Of a stretch of 64,000 nt of DNA, positions 16,951 to 26,608 are shown one piece after another (the stretch's first letter is position 1; every line of letters starts with the position of its first letter). The DNA is from JBBQED01 sp038320345. Its GTDB lineage: Bacteria; Bacteroidota; Bacteroidia; AKYH767-A; OLB10. The translations under genes and the position numbers were made by a program. The stretch lies in NCBI GenBank assembly GCA_038320345.1, contig JBBQED010000004.1, positions 1 through 64,000 of the forward strand. The letters run 5' to 3'. Below the pieces are notes generated by a model. The model had not been told where the DNA came from, made no database searches, and saw only the letters and a program-made list of their open reading frames with translations.

Positions 16951-19229
16951 CAGAAGGAAAGACTAAATTTTGCAAACATAGATGTACCCATACCTACCGG
17001 CGTTTCACCACCAGAACCTCCGCTATGCGCACCACCGGAATCAGTAGCGCGAATATTTTTTACATCCAGAATATTTTTAAGACCAAGGGTAACAGCAATT
17101 TTATCTTTGTGTAATTGTTGGCGAAGACTAAAGTCCAATAATTGATAAGGTTCTCCCAAATAACGCGCTAAATTATTTTGTGCTTCGAGACGATAGACTG
17201 GCTTTTCACCGAGATACTTCCAGAACAAAGAGAGTGTAGTTTTTGTTTTAGAGAAAGTATAGTCGGTAGCTGCATTCATCTCAGCGAACCATGCAATATT
17301 AGGCTGATCCACGGATCCCTCATACGAACTCCATGTACCCGTATATGCTCCACCTACCTGTAAATGAAAATCTCCTTTGGTATATCTCACTTTTAACTCT
17401 GTTCCGCGAGAAGTATACTCATCCAGATTGATGTACGTATACAATGTACTTGTGGGATCAAACTCCACTAATGAAATTCTATTTTTTATTTGATTATAAA
17501 AAAAAGAAGGTTCAACAGCAACTACACATTTGTTCAATGGCAATTTGAATTCTAGAGAAGCCAAATAATGATTTGAGTTTTCAGCTTTCAAATCAGGATT
17601 ACCTCTCACATTATGAATTCCATTATCCACAAAGTTTAAGTATTGTTCCTTTAAAGAAGGAGCGCGAAATCCTCGGCTCCAGCTTCCACGAATACTTGTA
17701 TTTTTACCTAGTTTATAAAGCACATTTAAAGAAGGAATTAATGGTGCTTGATAAAGTGAATTGTAAACAGCACGAATAGATGGACGAATCGTAAGCGCTT
17801 CAACTGGTTTAAAATCGGTACATGCAAATAATGCGATATCCGTAACTGCATGTTCACTATTATCAATACGTCTTCCAATTGCAGATTCAAAATTTACCTC
17901 TGAACCGATTAAAAAATTCCATTTTTTATCTTTAGTAGCGAGTGAATAGGATAGGCGAGAAAAGAATGCATTAAAGCGAGTAGTATCATCATCTAAAGTG
18001 TCAGGAGTTAAAGCTTCAGTTAACGAAACTAAATTTTTGATATAGGTATTCTTGATATACTGATACGTTGAATACGCAGCACTAAAATTTAAATTACTTG
18101 TTTCATTCAAACGTGTTTCAACGTACAATTGATTATTAAATCTTTGGGTATGATAATACTGATCAATTGCATTTGCGTAATAAGGAGTAATTACAGGTTC
18201 TGATTTATTCGTTACAACTTCCTGGAAATAACCACTCTGATAGTTGAGCTTCACATTTTTAATTGTATGAATAGCTTTCAGATCAACAGTATATTGTTCC
18301 TTAGGCTTCCATTGTTGCGATCTCGAAGTATCTTGTTCTGACCAGCCATCGAAAAAAGTACGACCAGCACTTAGATTAATACTTGTTTTTTTAAATCCCC
18401 ATCCCGCAGTAGCATCTACATTATATTGTCCAATCGTTTCATAATAAGAATTAAAACTGCCACTTAATTTCTGATGTGTATTTGTTTTTGTAATCAGATT
18501 TATCACTCCACCTAATGCATCGGTACCATATAAAACAGACATAGGACCTTTAACAATTTCAACTCTTTCGATATTGGACAAATTCAACTGACCTAAATCT
18601 ATATTCCCATTCTGGCGTCCGATTACAGGTACTCCATCAATTAGGAATTTAATGTTTTCACCACCCGTTCCTTGAATACTCAAACTACTTCCCAGCGAAG
18701 GATCATTGGAAATCCTCATGTTAAGTTCTTGACCCAAGAGATCTTTTACGGTATTGGCTGCTCTCTTTTCAATTTCCTGACGACCGATAACCTCTATATC
18801 ATAGACTGAATTTGACTGATAACCAGGCATGTAATTTCCAGTAACGGTCACTTCACCCAAGCTTTTAGAAACTGGCTGCATCACTATTTCCGTTTCTGCG
18901 GAAGAATGCAAAAGAGTATCCGTAAGCGAAGAATACCCCATCATCAGAATTCGGCGAACGGCAGGATAAGTTAATTTAGGAGTGGTGAATTCTCCACGAT
19001 TATCAGAAATCAGTAAAATGCTTTTATCAGTTCCGGAAACAGTAATACTCACCACAGCGCCTTCCAATACCTGACGGTTTGGAGAGAGCAATTTGACAGT
19101 CTGAGCATTAGAAAAGTACAAAAAACAAAGACTGAAAAGAATAGTAAGGCACCAATTAATTCTGAACACGCTGCAAAAGTAAAGTTGATACTTTTGAGGA
19201 ATGTTGCTACGTTGACTGATCTGTGTCAT
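16950..19229 (-). CDS. TonB-dependent receptor, probable haem receptor
   Basis: Outer-membrane active transporter. After the signal sequence (ending near FSNAQ) comes a short carboxypeptidase-like beta domain, then the plug (DIEVIGRQEIEKR through ERVEIVKGPMSVLYGTDALGGVINLITK) and a 22-strand-type barrel ending in FAKFSLSF. In the barrel it has FRAP, then a histidine in NGIHNV, then NPDL. This FRAP-His-NPNL layout is characteristic of haem and haemoglobin receptors such as HemR and HmuR. A Gly/Ser/His-rich loop (GGAHSGGSGGE) lies near the C terminus. The start is uncertain: 19229 is preferred to 19259, giving 759 residues. It leads the operon with two HmuY-like proteins. Confidence 0.85.
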   Translation of the reverse strand: MTQISQRSNIPQKYQLYFCSVFRINWCLTILFSLCFLYFSNAQTVKLLSPNRQVLEGAVVSITVSGTDKSILLISDNRGEFTTPKLTYPAVRRILMMGYSSLTDTLLHSSAETEIVMQPVSKSLGEVTVTGNYMPGYQSNSVYDIEVIGRQEIEKRAANTVKDLLGQELNMRISNDPSLGSSLSIQGTGGENIKFLIDGVPVIGRQNGNIDLGQLNLSNIERVEIVKGPMSVLYGTDALGGVINLITKTNTHQKLSGSFNSYYETIGQYNVDATAGWGFKKTSINLSAGRTFFDGWSEQDTSRSQQWKPKEQYTVDLKAIHTIKNVKLNYQSGYFQEVVTNKSEPVITPYYANAIDQYYHTQRFNNQLYVETRLNETSNLNFSAAYSTYQYIKNTYIKNLVSLTEALTPDTLDDDTTRFNAFFSRLSYSLATKDKKWNFLIGSEVNFESAIGRRIDNSEHAVTDIALFACTDFKPVEALTIRPSIRAVYNSLYQAPLIPSLNVLYKLGKNTSIRGSWSRGFRAPSLKEQYLNFVDNGIHNVRGNPDLKAENSNHYLASLEFKLPLNKCVVAVEPSFFYNQIKNRISLVEFDPTSTLYTYINLDEYTSRGTELKVRYTKGDFHLQVGGAYTGTWSSYEGSVDQPNIAWFAEMNAATDYTFSKTKTTLSLFWKYLGEKPVYRLEAQNNLARYLGEPYQLLDFSLRQQLHKDKIAVTLGLKNILDVKNIRATDSGGAHSGGSGGETPVGMGTSMFAKFSLSF

Positions 19230-19397
19230 AATACAGGATTTCTGACAAATAACTGACAATGGGTTAGCTTAGAAAAATCCTATTAACGTGTCTCTGTTGA
19301 AAGGATCCTCAAGGGGTAGCGTTTTAACTACATAAAAATGGCAACTTTGCTGAAAGATCACAATAAGAATTAAGCCTTCTAGTTATATTTATTAGCT

Positions 19398-20375
19398 ATG
19401 TCAACACAAAAAGAACTCATTCTCCAGGAAATCGAACACCTTCTGGAAACCATACAGGAACAATACGCAGATGCGCGGCTCCATTCGGGTGCGATTCCAC
19501 TCATAGAAATGGACCTGATGAAGCAATCGGTCAGAAATCTATATCAGCAACTCCATTATTTAGGACAAAGAAAAAACTCAGAAATTGAGCTTCCTGAGGT
19601 CAGTGCTCCGACTCCTGAAGTGGCTTTTATCAATTCACCACTTAAAATAGAAGAGGAGTCTTCAAGACCTGCACCTATTCCGATGCAAGAAACGGAGAAA
19701 ACGCCAACTCCACTTATTCAGCAGGTTGAAGCTGTTGTTACTTTTGAAACTGAAATCACGCCCTTAATATCTATCCAATCCGAACCTGAACAAATTGCAG
19801 AAGTTATTAGTTATGAAAAGGAAGAAGAAGAGCTCATTGAAATCGAACCAATTATTGCCTCTTTAGAAACGGTTGAAGAAATCGATACAGAAATTATCAT
19901 TGCAGAATCACTACCGGCTCCTGACATGACCTACAGGACAACTGTTTTAAATCCACCGGCAGCAGCACCAAAAACCACAGTGGCGGAAGTAAAAAAGCAA
20001 TCCGCAGTAATGGCTTCTTTATTTGATGAGCCTGCACCCACAGTAGCAAGTAAGTACAATCAACAGGATACGATTTATGATAAGTTAGCAAAAGGAAAAA
20101 ACGATGAATCAATCGCTGCGAAACATCAACAACAGCCGCTCACCGATTTAAGAAAATCAATTGGTATCAATGAACGTTTTTCGTTTATCAATGAATTGTT
20201 TAATGGGAATCAGAAATCATATTACGAAGCGATTGATCGCATCAACAGTCTCCAGAATTATGTAGAAGCCCGTACCCTCATTCATGGAGAATTAGCGGTA
20301 CAACTTAACTGGAATCCTGCTTCTTCGAGCTTTGTGAAGCTAGATGAAATGGTAAAAAGAAGATTCAGTAATTAA
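19398..20375 (+). CDS. Bacteroidota-type hypothetical protein with conserved C-terminal domain
   Basis: A 325-residue protein, probably cytoplasmic, with no signal peptide or membrane segment. The N terminus (residues 1-60) is predicted helical. Residues ~70-190 are a low-complexity acidic stretch rich in Glu, Pro, Ile and Thr. The last ~110 residues (from LFDEPAPT through DLRKSIGINERFSFINELFNGN to NSLQNYVEA) look globular and are of a kind recalled from many Bacteroidota proteins without known function. The stop overlaps the next start by one base (TAATG), so it is translated with the M28 peptidase. No function can be given. Confidence 0.75.
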   Translation: MSTQKELILQEIEHLLETIQEQYADARLHSGAIPLIEMDLMKQSVRNLYQQLHYLGQRKNSEIELPEVSAPTPEVAFINSPLKIEEESSRPAPIPMQETEKTPTPLIQQVEAVVTFETEITPLISIQSEPEQIAEVISYEKEEEELIEIEPIIASLETVEEIDTEIIIAESLPAPDMTYRTTVLNPPAAAPKTTVAEVKKQSAVMASLFDEPAPTVASKYNQQDTIYDKLAKGKNDESIAAKHQQQPLTDLRKSIGINERFSFINELFNGNQKSYYEAIDRINSLQNYVEARTLIHGELAVQLNWNPASSSFVKLDEMVKRRFSN

Positions 20376-21643
20376 TGGTGAAATTTAAATTAGTAAGTAT
20401 TATACTACTACTTTTCTCTACAACCAGCTGGAGTCAGGATAGTTTATATACGCGAAAAGTTATTAAAGAACTCACTTCTGAAGACTATAACGGTAGAGGA
20501 TATGTGCAGAATGGAGATAAAAAAACTGCAGAATTCCTGCGGAAACAATTCCAAAATTTCGGATTAAAACCATTAGGAGATAATTATTTTCAGGACTTTG
20601 TGTTTCCTGTCAATACTTTTCCCGGATGCATGGAAGTAAAAATCAATGATCAGCAATTAGTACCGGGACAAGATTTCATTGTGGATCCTGGTGCGCCTTC
20701 TATTAGTGGCACCTACAAAATTTTCATTCTAAATAAAACAGTATCTAATTTTGAAGGAATTGATTTCAACCACTCCTTTTTGGTGATTGACACGCTGAAC
20801 AATGAAGGGAGTTACCAGAGTGAGGAACTTGTGTCTTGGATGAAAAATCCTTCCAAAGGTGCAGGCATAATTTATCTGGAAGAAAAAAAATTGACATGGT
20901 CTGTTGAAACTGCCCAAAATAAAATCCCAGGGCTTAGAATTTTGAGGAATGCTTTTCCAAAAAACGCATCTAAAATCACAGTATCGATATGCAGTAAATT
21001 TGAGAAAGCTCATAAAACACAAAACGTAGTTGGATATATTCCTGGAAATGGAATGGCGGATTCACTGCTTGTGGTGACAGCACATTATGATCATCTGGGA
21101 CGAATGGGATCGAAAACATATTTTCCAGGTGCTAATGATAATGCCTCTGGAATTTCCATGCTGCTCAACCTTGCGAAGTATTATGCGATGCCAGAACATC
21201 GTCAGCGTTACAGTATGGTGTTTATATGTTTTGCCGGTGAGGAAGCAGGATTAATCGGTTCACATTTTTTTACAGAATACCCATTGTTCCCACTTCACAA
21301 AATTCGCTTTCTATTAAATCTTGATTTACTAGGAACGGGTGACGATGGAATGATGGTTGTGAATGGAGTTGTTTATGAAAAAGAATATGAAGTACTGATA
21401 TCACTGAATGAAAAGAATCACTACCTACCGTCGATTGGGAAAAGAGGAAAAGCAAGTAACAGTGATCACTACTTTTTTACTGAAAAAGGAGTTCCTGCTT
21501 TTTTCTGTTATACTACCGGAGGTATTGCTGCATATCATGATATCTATGATAAAGAAAGTACTTTACCACTTACTCGGTATAAAGAAGCCTTTCATTTATT
21601 TTGTGATTTCCTGAATCAGTTGGATGATGTTAGCCAGAACTAA
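20375..21643 (+). CDS. M28-family zinc aminopeptidase, exported
   Basis: A 422-residue metallopeptidase with a signal peptide (residues 1-~20, ending near WSQD). The co-catalytic zinc-site signature is complete: AHYDHLG (His, Asp), GANDNASG (bridging Asp), CFAGEEAGLIGS (catalytic Glu pair), LNLDLLG (Asp) and a C-terminal AYHDIYD (His). M28 enzymes of this type release amino acids from peptides in the periplasm or outside the cell. An inserted or PA-like region lies between about residues 75 and 200. The start overlaps the stop of the preceding hypothetical gene. Transcription ends at the adjoining hairpin. Confidence 0.9.
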   Translation: MVKFKLVSIILLLFSTTSWSQDSLYTRKVIKELTSEDYNGRGYVQNGDKKTAEFLRKQFQNFGLKPLGDNYFQDFVFPVNTFPGCMEVKINDQQLVPGQDFIVDPGAPSISGTYKIFILNKTVSNFEGIDFNHSFLVIDTLNNEGSYQSEELVSWMKNPSKGAGIIYLEEKKLTWSVETAQNKIPGLRILRNAFPKNASKITVSICSKFEKAHKTQNVVGYIPGNGMADSLLVVTAHYDHLGRMGSKTYFPGANDNASGISMLLNLAKYYAMPEHRQRYSMVFICFAGEEAGLIGSHFFTEYPLFPLHKIRFLLNLDLLGTGDDGMMVVNGVVYEKEYEVLISLNEKNHYLPSIGKRGKASNSDHYFFTEKGVPAFFCYTTGGIAAYHDIYDKESTLPLTRYKEAFHLFCDFLNQLDDVSQN

Positions 21644-21651
21644 TCCATAAA

Positions 21652-21683
21652 AAAAGGGGAGTGATTTTAAATCCTCCCCTTTT
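21652..21683. terminator. Bidirectional hairpin terminator
   Basis: A perfect 10-bp stem (AAAAGGGGAG / CTCCCCTTTT) with a 12-base loop. It lies between the convergent M28 peptidase and giant T9SS genes and has an A-tract on one side and a T-tract on the other, so it can serve both. Confidence 0.88.
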
Positions 21684-21703
21684 CAATAATACCAGATATT
21701 ACT

Positions 21704-24700
21704 TTAATTTGTTTCTGTAATGCGTGTCTGATAGCGCTGATCATCACACCATAAGGTTACGTTATAAACACCAGAAGGTAATCCATTATTTTTCGCTGAA
21801 AAATTCACTGAATAGCGTCCTGCATCCTGCAATCCTTGTTGATATTTTTTAATCATTTTGCCTTGTATATCCGTAATTTCTATGGTAACGATGGAAGGAC
21901 GACTTAGAATATAATGAATTGCAGTATTATCTTTGTATGGATTCGGGAATACTTCAAACACCGCCATTCCTTGCTCTTTTATGGATGCTGCAACGATGGC
22001 AGAAAGAGAAGCCTTTCCATCGATATCGATTTGTTTCAACCGATAGTAGTAACGGATATTGGGTTGAATTTCCTTGTCTTCAAAATGATAGTTATTTAAT
22101 TGAGAAGTAGAACCATGTCCATCAACAAATCCAATGGACGTAAACTTATCAGGATTTGTAGCTCTTAGAATTTCAAACCCTTTATTATTTAATTCACTCG
22201 CAGTAATCCACGAAACAATTATACTTGAAGTTTTTGGCTCTGCTATTAGTGAAAGTAAAGTTACAGGTAACGCTGATGAACCTTGTGCAGTACCAAACAG
22301 CACTGCTTCATTGATTACGAATGATTGTTGAATACCATTCCGTAGAACTGCAGTTACAGGAGGAGCAATACATCCACCACTTTGAATGGAAGGAATAGAC
22401 CACACTCCATTTTCTAATTTACGATCAACAGTGTAAGCATTCCCTGCATTTGTATATCCAGTATTGTACAATGTCATATGGAAACTAGTTGTGCCATTTG
22501 CCTGCGGCAAAACCGACCAAAAGCCATTATTCAAACCAATATTCGTAAAACTTATTCCGCAAGAAGGATCCTGACCCATAGGTCCGGGAGGTCCACTAAC
22601 ATAGGGCGAGAAATGTACACGAAGCGAATTAATTGCTGGATCCGCTCCATTATAAAATGCCATGTTCATGCGTTCGTAACCAGTAGTTGAATGTCCTACA
22701 GGAAAATCATAAGCAATTGGAGCTTGTACTAAAGGAAGATACCTTCTAAGATATCCTTCAACATAACTGGTAGCATTTCCTGAAGTAACGGCAGAAGTAG
22801 AAGTGTTGGTGCAATTAACTTCATAAGATGTGGTTACAATCTTCCCGGAATTCAGTGTCAGTATTCCAGCTGATTCAAGTATCATGTCCGATTCGAGGAC
22901 AACGTTACCATTTAGTTTTTTCAATTGAACACTATTTACTGAATCGATATTAAGATAGGATTGATCAACGGTTCCATTGAAAATTAATAAACCATTCGTA
23001 GCGGCATTGAAGGTACCTGCAACATTACTAAAGTCACCTGCAAGTGTTATTGTTTTACCACTTCCATTAAATGCTCCGCTAGCATTCATGATGGTGAAAT
23101 CTTCATTGACCTGCAGATCATTTTGCAAAATTGCGATTCCTGATGCTTTATTCACTGTGAAATTTGCGATGGCGCTGTTATTTAAAAGATAGCCAGAAAT
23201 TGTTTGATTACCAGTACCCGTAAGTTCAATTGTTGAACCTGTTTTAGCAATCAGATCTCCGTTATTAGTCAAATCTTGACATACCGATAACTTTTGATTT
23301 GTGCCAATGGTAAGACTCGAACCAGGAGCGATGCTCAGACTTTTACAAGTAGCACCTGCAGCATTAATTACAGGTTGATTTGAAGATGCAGGAGAAATTT
23401 GTGCACTGATTGTACAATTCGGAATTTGACATCCACCCCAATTGGCCATTTTAAACCAATCATTATCCACACCACCCGTCCATACTACTGTAGAAGAGGA
23501 AGGTGTAAAATTTATTGGTGATGCTGCATCAAAAGAAACTGTAAATCCTGAAACGCTATTCGAGAAATTCGAAATCATCAACATGTATTTTTCTCCGGCA
23601 GCAACAGTTAACTGGGATTGAAATCCAGGACCAAATCCAGGGTAAGCAGCAGGAGCTGTACCGTTTGCATTGCTAAATAAACCAGTGACGCCAAGATTAC
23701 TATAATTACATTTTATAGGTGTACTCCCACTACTAATATTTGCGCAAGTCACAGCACCAGTGCCTGCAGTTTTCCACATTGCAAAATCATAATCGGTACT
23801 TTCCAAACTTGGAGCACCGGGCCAATCGTTAGGAGTAATAGTGAATTGAAGCACACCTGCACTTTGGATCAGGATTTCGTACCATGCTGAACCCCTTTCA
23901 CCAGTAGCAATACAATTAGTTCCAAATCCAGGGAAGTCGCATTGATTTCCAAAACTCTGAAAACCGGGATCTCCAACAGCAATCACTCCATTACAAACTG
24001 GAAGCGGAACTGGACATTCTTGACCTGTTGCAGGAGGAAGCACTGTGGATCCATTAATCACCATGATACTGAAAGATCCGGTAGTAGAACCGAAGCCATC
24101 CACTGCAATAAAATATTGTGTTCCTGAAATTAATCCAGTTAGATTTAACTGCGATGTATAAACGGGAGTAGTATAAAAGATATTCCCACAAGATGGAGCA
24201 TTATCATTACAGCCTACTAACGTCATCGTATTACCGCAAGTACCTTTGTACACTGCAATTTGTGTATTTCTTAAAGTTCCTTGAGTAGTTCTTATCGTTG
24301 CTGTTGTTGCTGCAGCCGTAAAACTGTACCAAACAGTATTCAATGTATTAGGCAATGTCCAGCATGCTGGTGCAGCAGGTTCGGATGCAGCTGCAGAGCA
24401 ATTATTATCGCCGGAAACATTCACACTAAAAGCAAGCGGAATGGCGTCACAAGGGCTATCATTTATTACTGTTGTACCATAAGAATTTACCTCTAAAGAA
24501 TACTGAGCTGACATAGGGTCAGCCCAAGTATCTATAATGAGATAATAAGTTCCGGCCGCAGGTAATGTAATACTTCCCGAAAGTGTTCCTCCATAAGCTC
24601 CTCCAGCATAACCAATACAAGTTCCGCCAGCACCAGGAACACCATTGTAAACTTGAAAGCCTATAGCATTTGTACTTGTCCCTTTAAGTGTGATACCTAA

Positions 24701-26137
24701 ACATTCCGAAGCAAGCGCTACATATTTATAAACTTTATCTTCTCCTGATTCATAAGCAGAACCGCAAGAACCAGTAGTATAATTACTATAATCATTTCCG
24801 AAACAGGCTGTGTTTTCGTTGACAGCTGAAAAAGGAAGTGCACTTATTACAACAGGATTTGCGCACGTAGCACCTGTGAAATTAGAGGTAGGTGCTGTAA
24901 TGCTGATCGAATATGGAACACATCCACCCCAACTATCTACTACGAGATAATAAGTGCGCCCAGCGATTACATAACCACAAATTGATTTGTTTCCGGAAGC
25001 ATCATTAGCATAGCCTATACATTTATTTCCAGTGCCTGCACAATAGCTAGCAATAGGACAACCCTCGTACAAAAATAAACCCGTATAGGTGGAGCCCGAA
25101 ACGATAGTCGCTGAGATGTTTCCAGAGGTAGTCGGTGTAAACACAAACACTTCATCTTCTCCGCTTAAATAAGAAGTATTTCCACAGGATATCGTATTGT
25201 TTCCAGTCACCTCATCACCTTTACCACAAGTAGTTCTACCCGAATTGGAATACGGCAAGGAGGCTACTGCAATCGTAGTTCCCAAACTACATGAACTAAC
25301 ATTGGAAGGTGCAGAAATAGTAAGATTGGAATAACTAAAATTATTCGTAGGTGATTTTGAATCGATCTCTACATAATAGGTTGTACCCGCTTCAAGACAA
25401 GCCGTAAGTGTACGATTGCCGTTTCCTTGCGAGTATGATAAACAAGAACTATTGTTACCTTTTAAAGGACAACCTTTAAATAATGCCAAACTAACTTTAT
25501 TTGCACCAGTATTCAGATTAACTGTAACAGTACCGGCAACAGCTGGAGTAAAACTCCATACACGATCTTCTCCAGCATAATAATTTCCAGCACCACCAAC
25601 ATCAATCGTATTTGAATTGAGATCATTAATTTGACCTGAGGTAGAACCTGCTCCAGTACTATATGGTAGAGAAGCTACTGTAGTCACTCCAGAACCTAAT
25701 CCACCCGGACAAGTTGCAGGAGTTGACAATTTGTAAGCTAACGTTCCCATATTGTTGCGCGACTGGCAGGAATATTCTGTAAGAAGAACACGAAAAACTC
25801 CAGTGGCAGGACAGGTCCAAATAACGTAAGCCTGAACGCCACAATAGTCTTCACTGAAGCCATTTGATTCGTTCAATCCGAAATTATTTAGAATAGAAAT
25901 CTGCGTATCAAAGGAACTACTTCCACCATTTGCAGCACAAAAAGTAAAGTGATATAATTGTCCGGCAACTGCATTAAAAGTATAATACGTTCCACCATTT
26001 ACATATGAAATAGTTTGAAATGCGGAAGTAATGGTAAGATTACCAGCAAGCGTACCACCGGTACATTGTGCTTGGGCATGCTGCTTAAAACTAAGCAACA
26101 GGAATATTAAAACGATTAGATAATTTTTCTTAATCAT
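21704..26137 (-). CDS. Giant T9SS-secreted protein with PPC-like repeats (copy 2)
   Basis: A 1,477-residue exported protein. The signal peptide ends near HAQAQ. Residues ~25-700 hold successive Cys-containing beta-sandwich modules that look like prepeptidase C-terminal (PPC) domains. The motif GEDxV(F/Y/W)x(F/Y) occurs three times, and modules have SIGFQVY/GLFLYEGCP and YYLVVDSW strands. A GDPGFQSFGN segment, a parallel-beta-like stretch rich in LTNNGDL/ISGYLLNN repeats, a YVEGYLRRY-FPVG module and a fibronectin-like domain follow. The end (VFPNPYKDNTA... RITETN) is a type A T9SS sorting tail. It aligns along its whole length with the protein at 26609-30997. Adhesin or matrix roles are plausible, but none is shown. 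Confidence 0.85.
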   Translation of the reverse strand: MIKKNYLIVLIFLLLSFKQHAQAQCTGGTLAGNLTITSAFQTISYVNGGTYYTFNAVAGQLYHFTFCAANGGSSSFDTQISILNNFGLNESNGFSEDYCGVQAYVIWTCPATGVFRVLLTEYSCQSRNNMGTLAYKLSTPATCPGGLGSGVTTVASLPYSTGAGSTSGQINDLNSNTIDVGGAGNYYAGEDRVWSFTPAVAGTVTVNLNTGANKVSLALFKGCPLKGNNSSCLSYSQGNGNRTLTACLEAGTTYYVEIDSKSPTNNFSYSNLTISAPSNVSSCSLGTTIAVASLPYSNSGRTTCGKGDEVTGNNTISCGNTSYLSGEDEVFVFTPTTSGNISATIVSGSTYTGLFLYEGCPIASYCAGTGNKCIGYANDASGNKSICGYVIAGRTYYLVVDSWGGCVPYSISITAPTSNFTGATCANPVVISALPFSAVNENTACFGNDYSNYTTGSCGSAYESGEDKVYKYVALASECLGITLKGTSTNAIGFQVYNGVPGAGGTCIGYAGGAYGGTLSGSITLPAAGTYYLIIDTWADPMSAQYSLEVNSYGTTVINDSPCDAIPLAFSVNVSGDNNCSAAASEPAAPACWTLPNTLNTVWYSFTAAATTATIRTTQGTLRNTQIAVYKGTCGNTMTLVGCNDNAPSCGNIFYTTPVYTSQLNLTGLISGTQYFIAVDGFGSTTGSFSIMVINGSTVLPPATGQECPVPLPVCNGVIAVGDPGFQSFGNQCDFPGFGTNCIATGERGSAWYEILIQSAGVLQFTITPNDWPGAPSLESTDYDFAMWKTAGTGAVTCANISSGSTPIKCNYSNLGVTGLFSNANGTAPAAYPGFGPGFQSQLTVAAGEKYMLMISNFSNSVSGFTVSFDAASPINFTPSSSTVVWTGGVDNDWFKMANWGGCQIPNCTISAQISPASSNQPVINAAGATCKSLSIAPGSSLTIGTNQKLSVCQDLTNNGDLIAKTGSTIELTGTGNQTISGYLLNNSAIANFTVNKASGIAILQNDLQVNEDFTIMNASGAFNGSGKTITLAGDFSNVAGTFNAATNGLLIFNGTVDQSYLNIDSVNSVQLKKLNGNVVLESDMILESAGILTLNSGKIVTTSYEVNCTNTSTSAVTSGNATSYVEGYLRRYLPLVQAPIAYDFPVGHSTTGYERMNMAFYNGADPAINSLRVHFSPYVSGPPGPMGQDPSCGISFTNIGLNNGFWSVLPQANGTTSFHMTLYNTGYTNAGNAYTVDRKLENGVWSIPSIQSGGCIAPPVTAVLRNGIQQSFVINEAVLFGTAQGSSALPVTLLSLIAEPKTSSIIVSWITASELNNKGFEILRATNPDKFTSIGFVDGHGSTSQLNNYHFEDKEIQPNIRYYYRLKQIDIDGKASLSAIVAASIKEQGMAVFEVFPNPYKDNTAIHYILSRPSIVTIEITDIQGKMIKKYQQGLQDAGRYSVNFSAKNNGLPSGVYNVTLWCDDQRYQTRITETN

Positions 26138-26158
26138 GATAGTTCTTGTTAGCTCCGT

Positions 26159-26533
26159 TTATTCGATTGTGAAACTAGTTTGAATCTCTTCTTGCGTATC
26201 GCAGGCAAGCTTTGCTTTATCTATGGAGATTTCCTTTTTTACAAAACAGATTAATCCCATTTCCCTGAACATATAAATTAATTGTTGCTGAGTCTGTGAA
26301 TCAGACTTCAGGAACAACAATTTTCTGCTATCACAAAATCCTTCAAAAGAAACTTCTGTGAAATCTTTGAGATGCTGCTTGATTAAGGGAAGTACTTTTG
26401 TAAGATCCGCTTGCGGAACTTCTAGAATTAAATCCTTCTTTGGAGATGGATTTACAGCTGCGATTTGTGCATTTAATTGACAACAACATAGGATGGTGAG
26501 CAAGAAAATGAGGAGCGTTGATTTGGTATACAT
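26159..26533 (-). CDS. Small secreted protein paired with giant T9SS protein (copy 2)
   Basis: A 124-residue protein of unknown family. The start at 26533 is preferred because MYTKSTLLIFLLTILCC begins a signal peptide ending near LNAQ; the longer frame adds a basic leader. The mature ~100 residues follow the pattern KVLPLIKQHL, then a V-FEGFC strand, a lysine-containing strand, then LIYMFREMGLICFVKKEI and a distal Cys (LACD). This alternation of helices and strands suggests a small alpha/beta fold. It aligns with the 116-residue product at 31015-31365, including the F/Y-C, the GL.(I/C).(F/Y).K.EI segment and the distal Cys. It is followed by its giant partner after 21 bp. Confidence 0.7.
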   Translation of the reverse strand: MYTKSTLLIFLLTILCCCQLNAQIAAVNPSPKKDLILEVPQADLTKVLPLIKQHLKDFTEVSFEGFCDSRKLLFLKSDSQTQQQLIYMFREMGLICFVKKEISIDKAKLACDTQEEIQTSFTIE

Positions 26534-26608
26534 GGGTTTAGGTTTCGACCCACTCTTACGCAAATAAAACTGTAAGGTTTCAGAAAAAATTAACTAGCCT
26601 AAGGTTTA

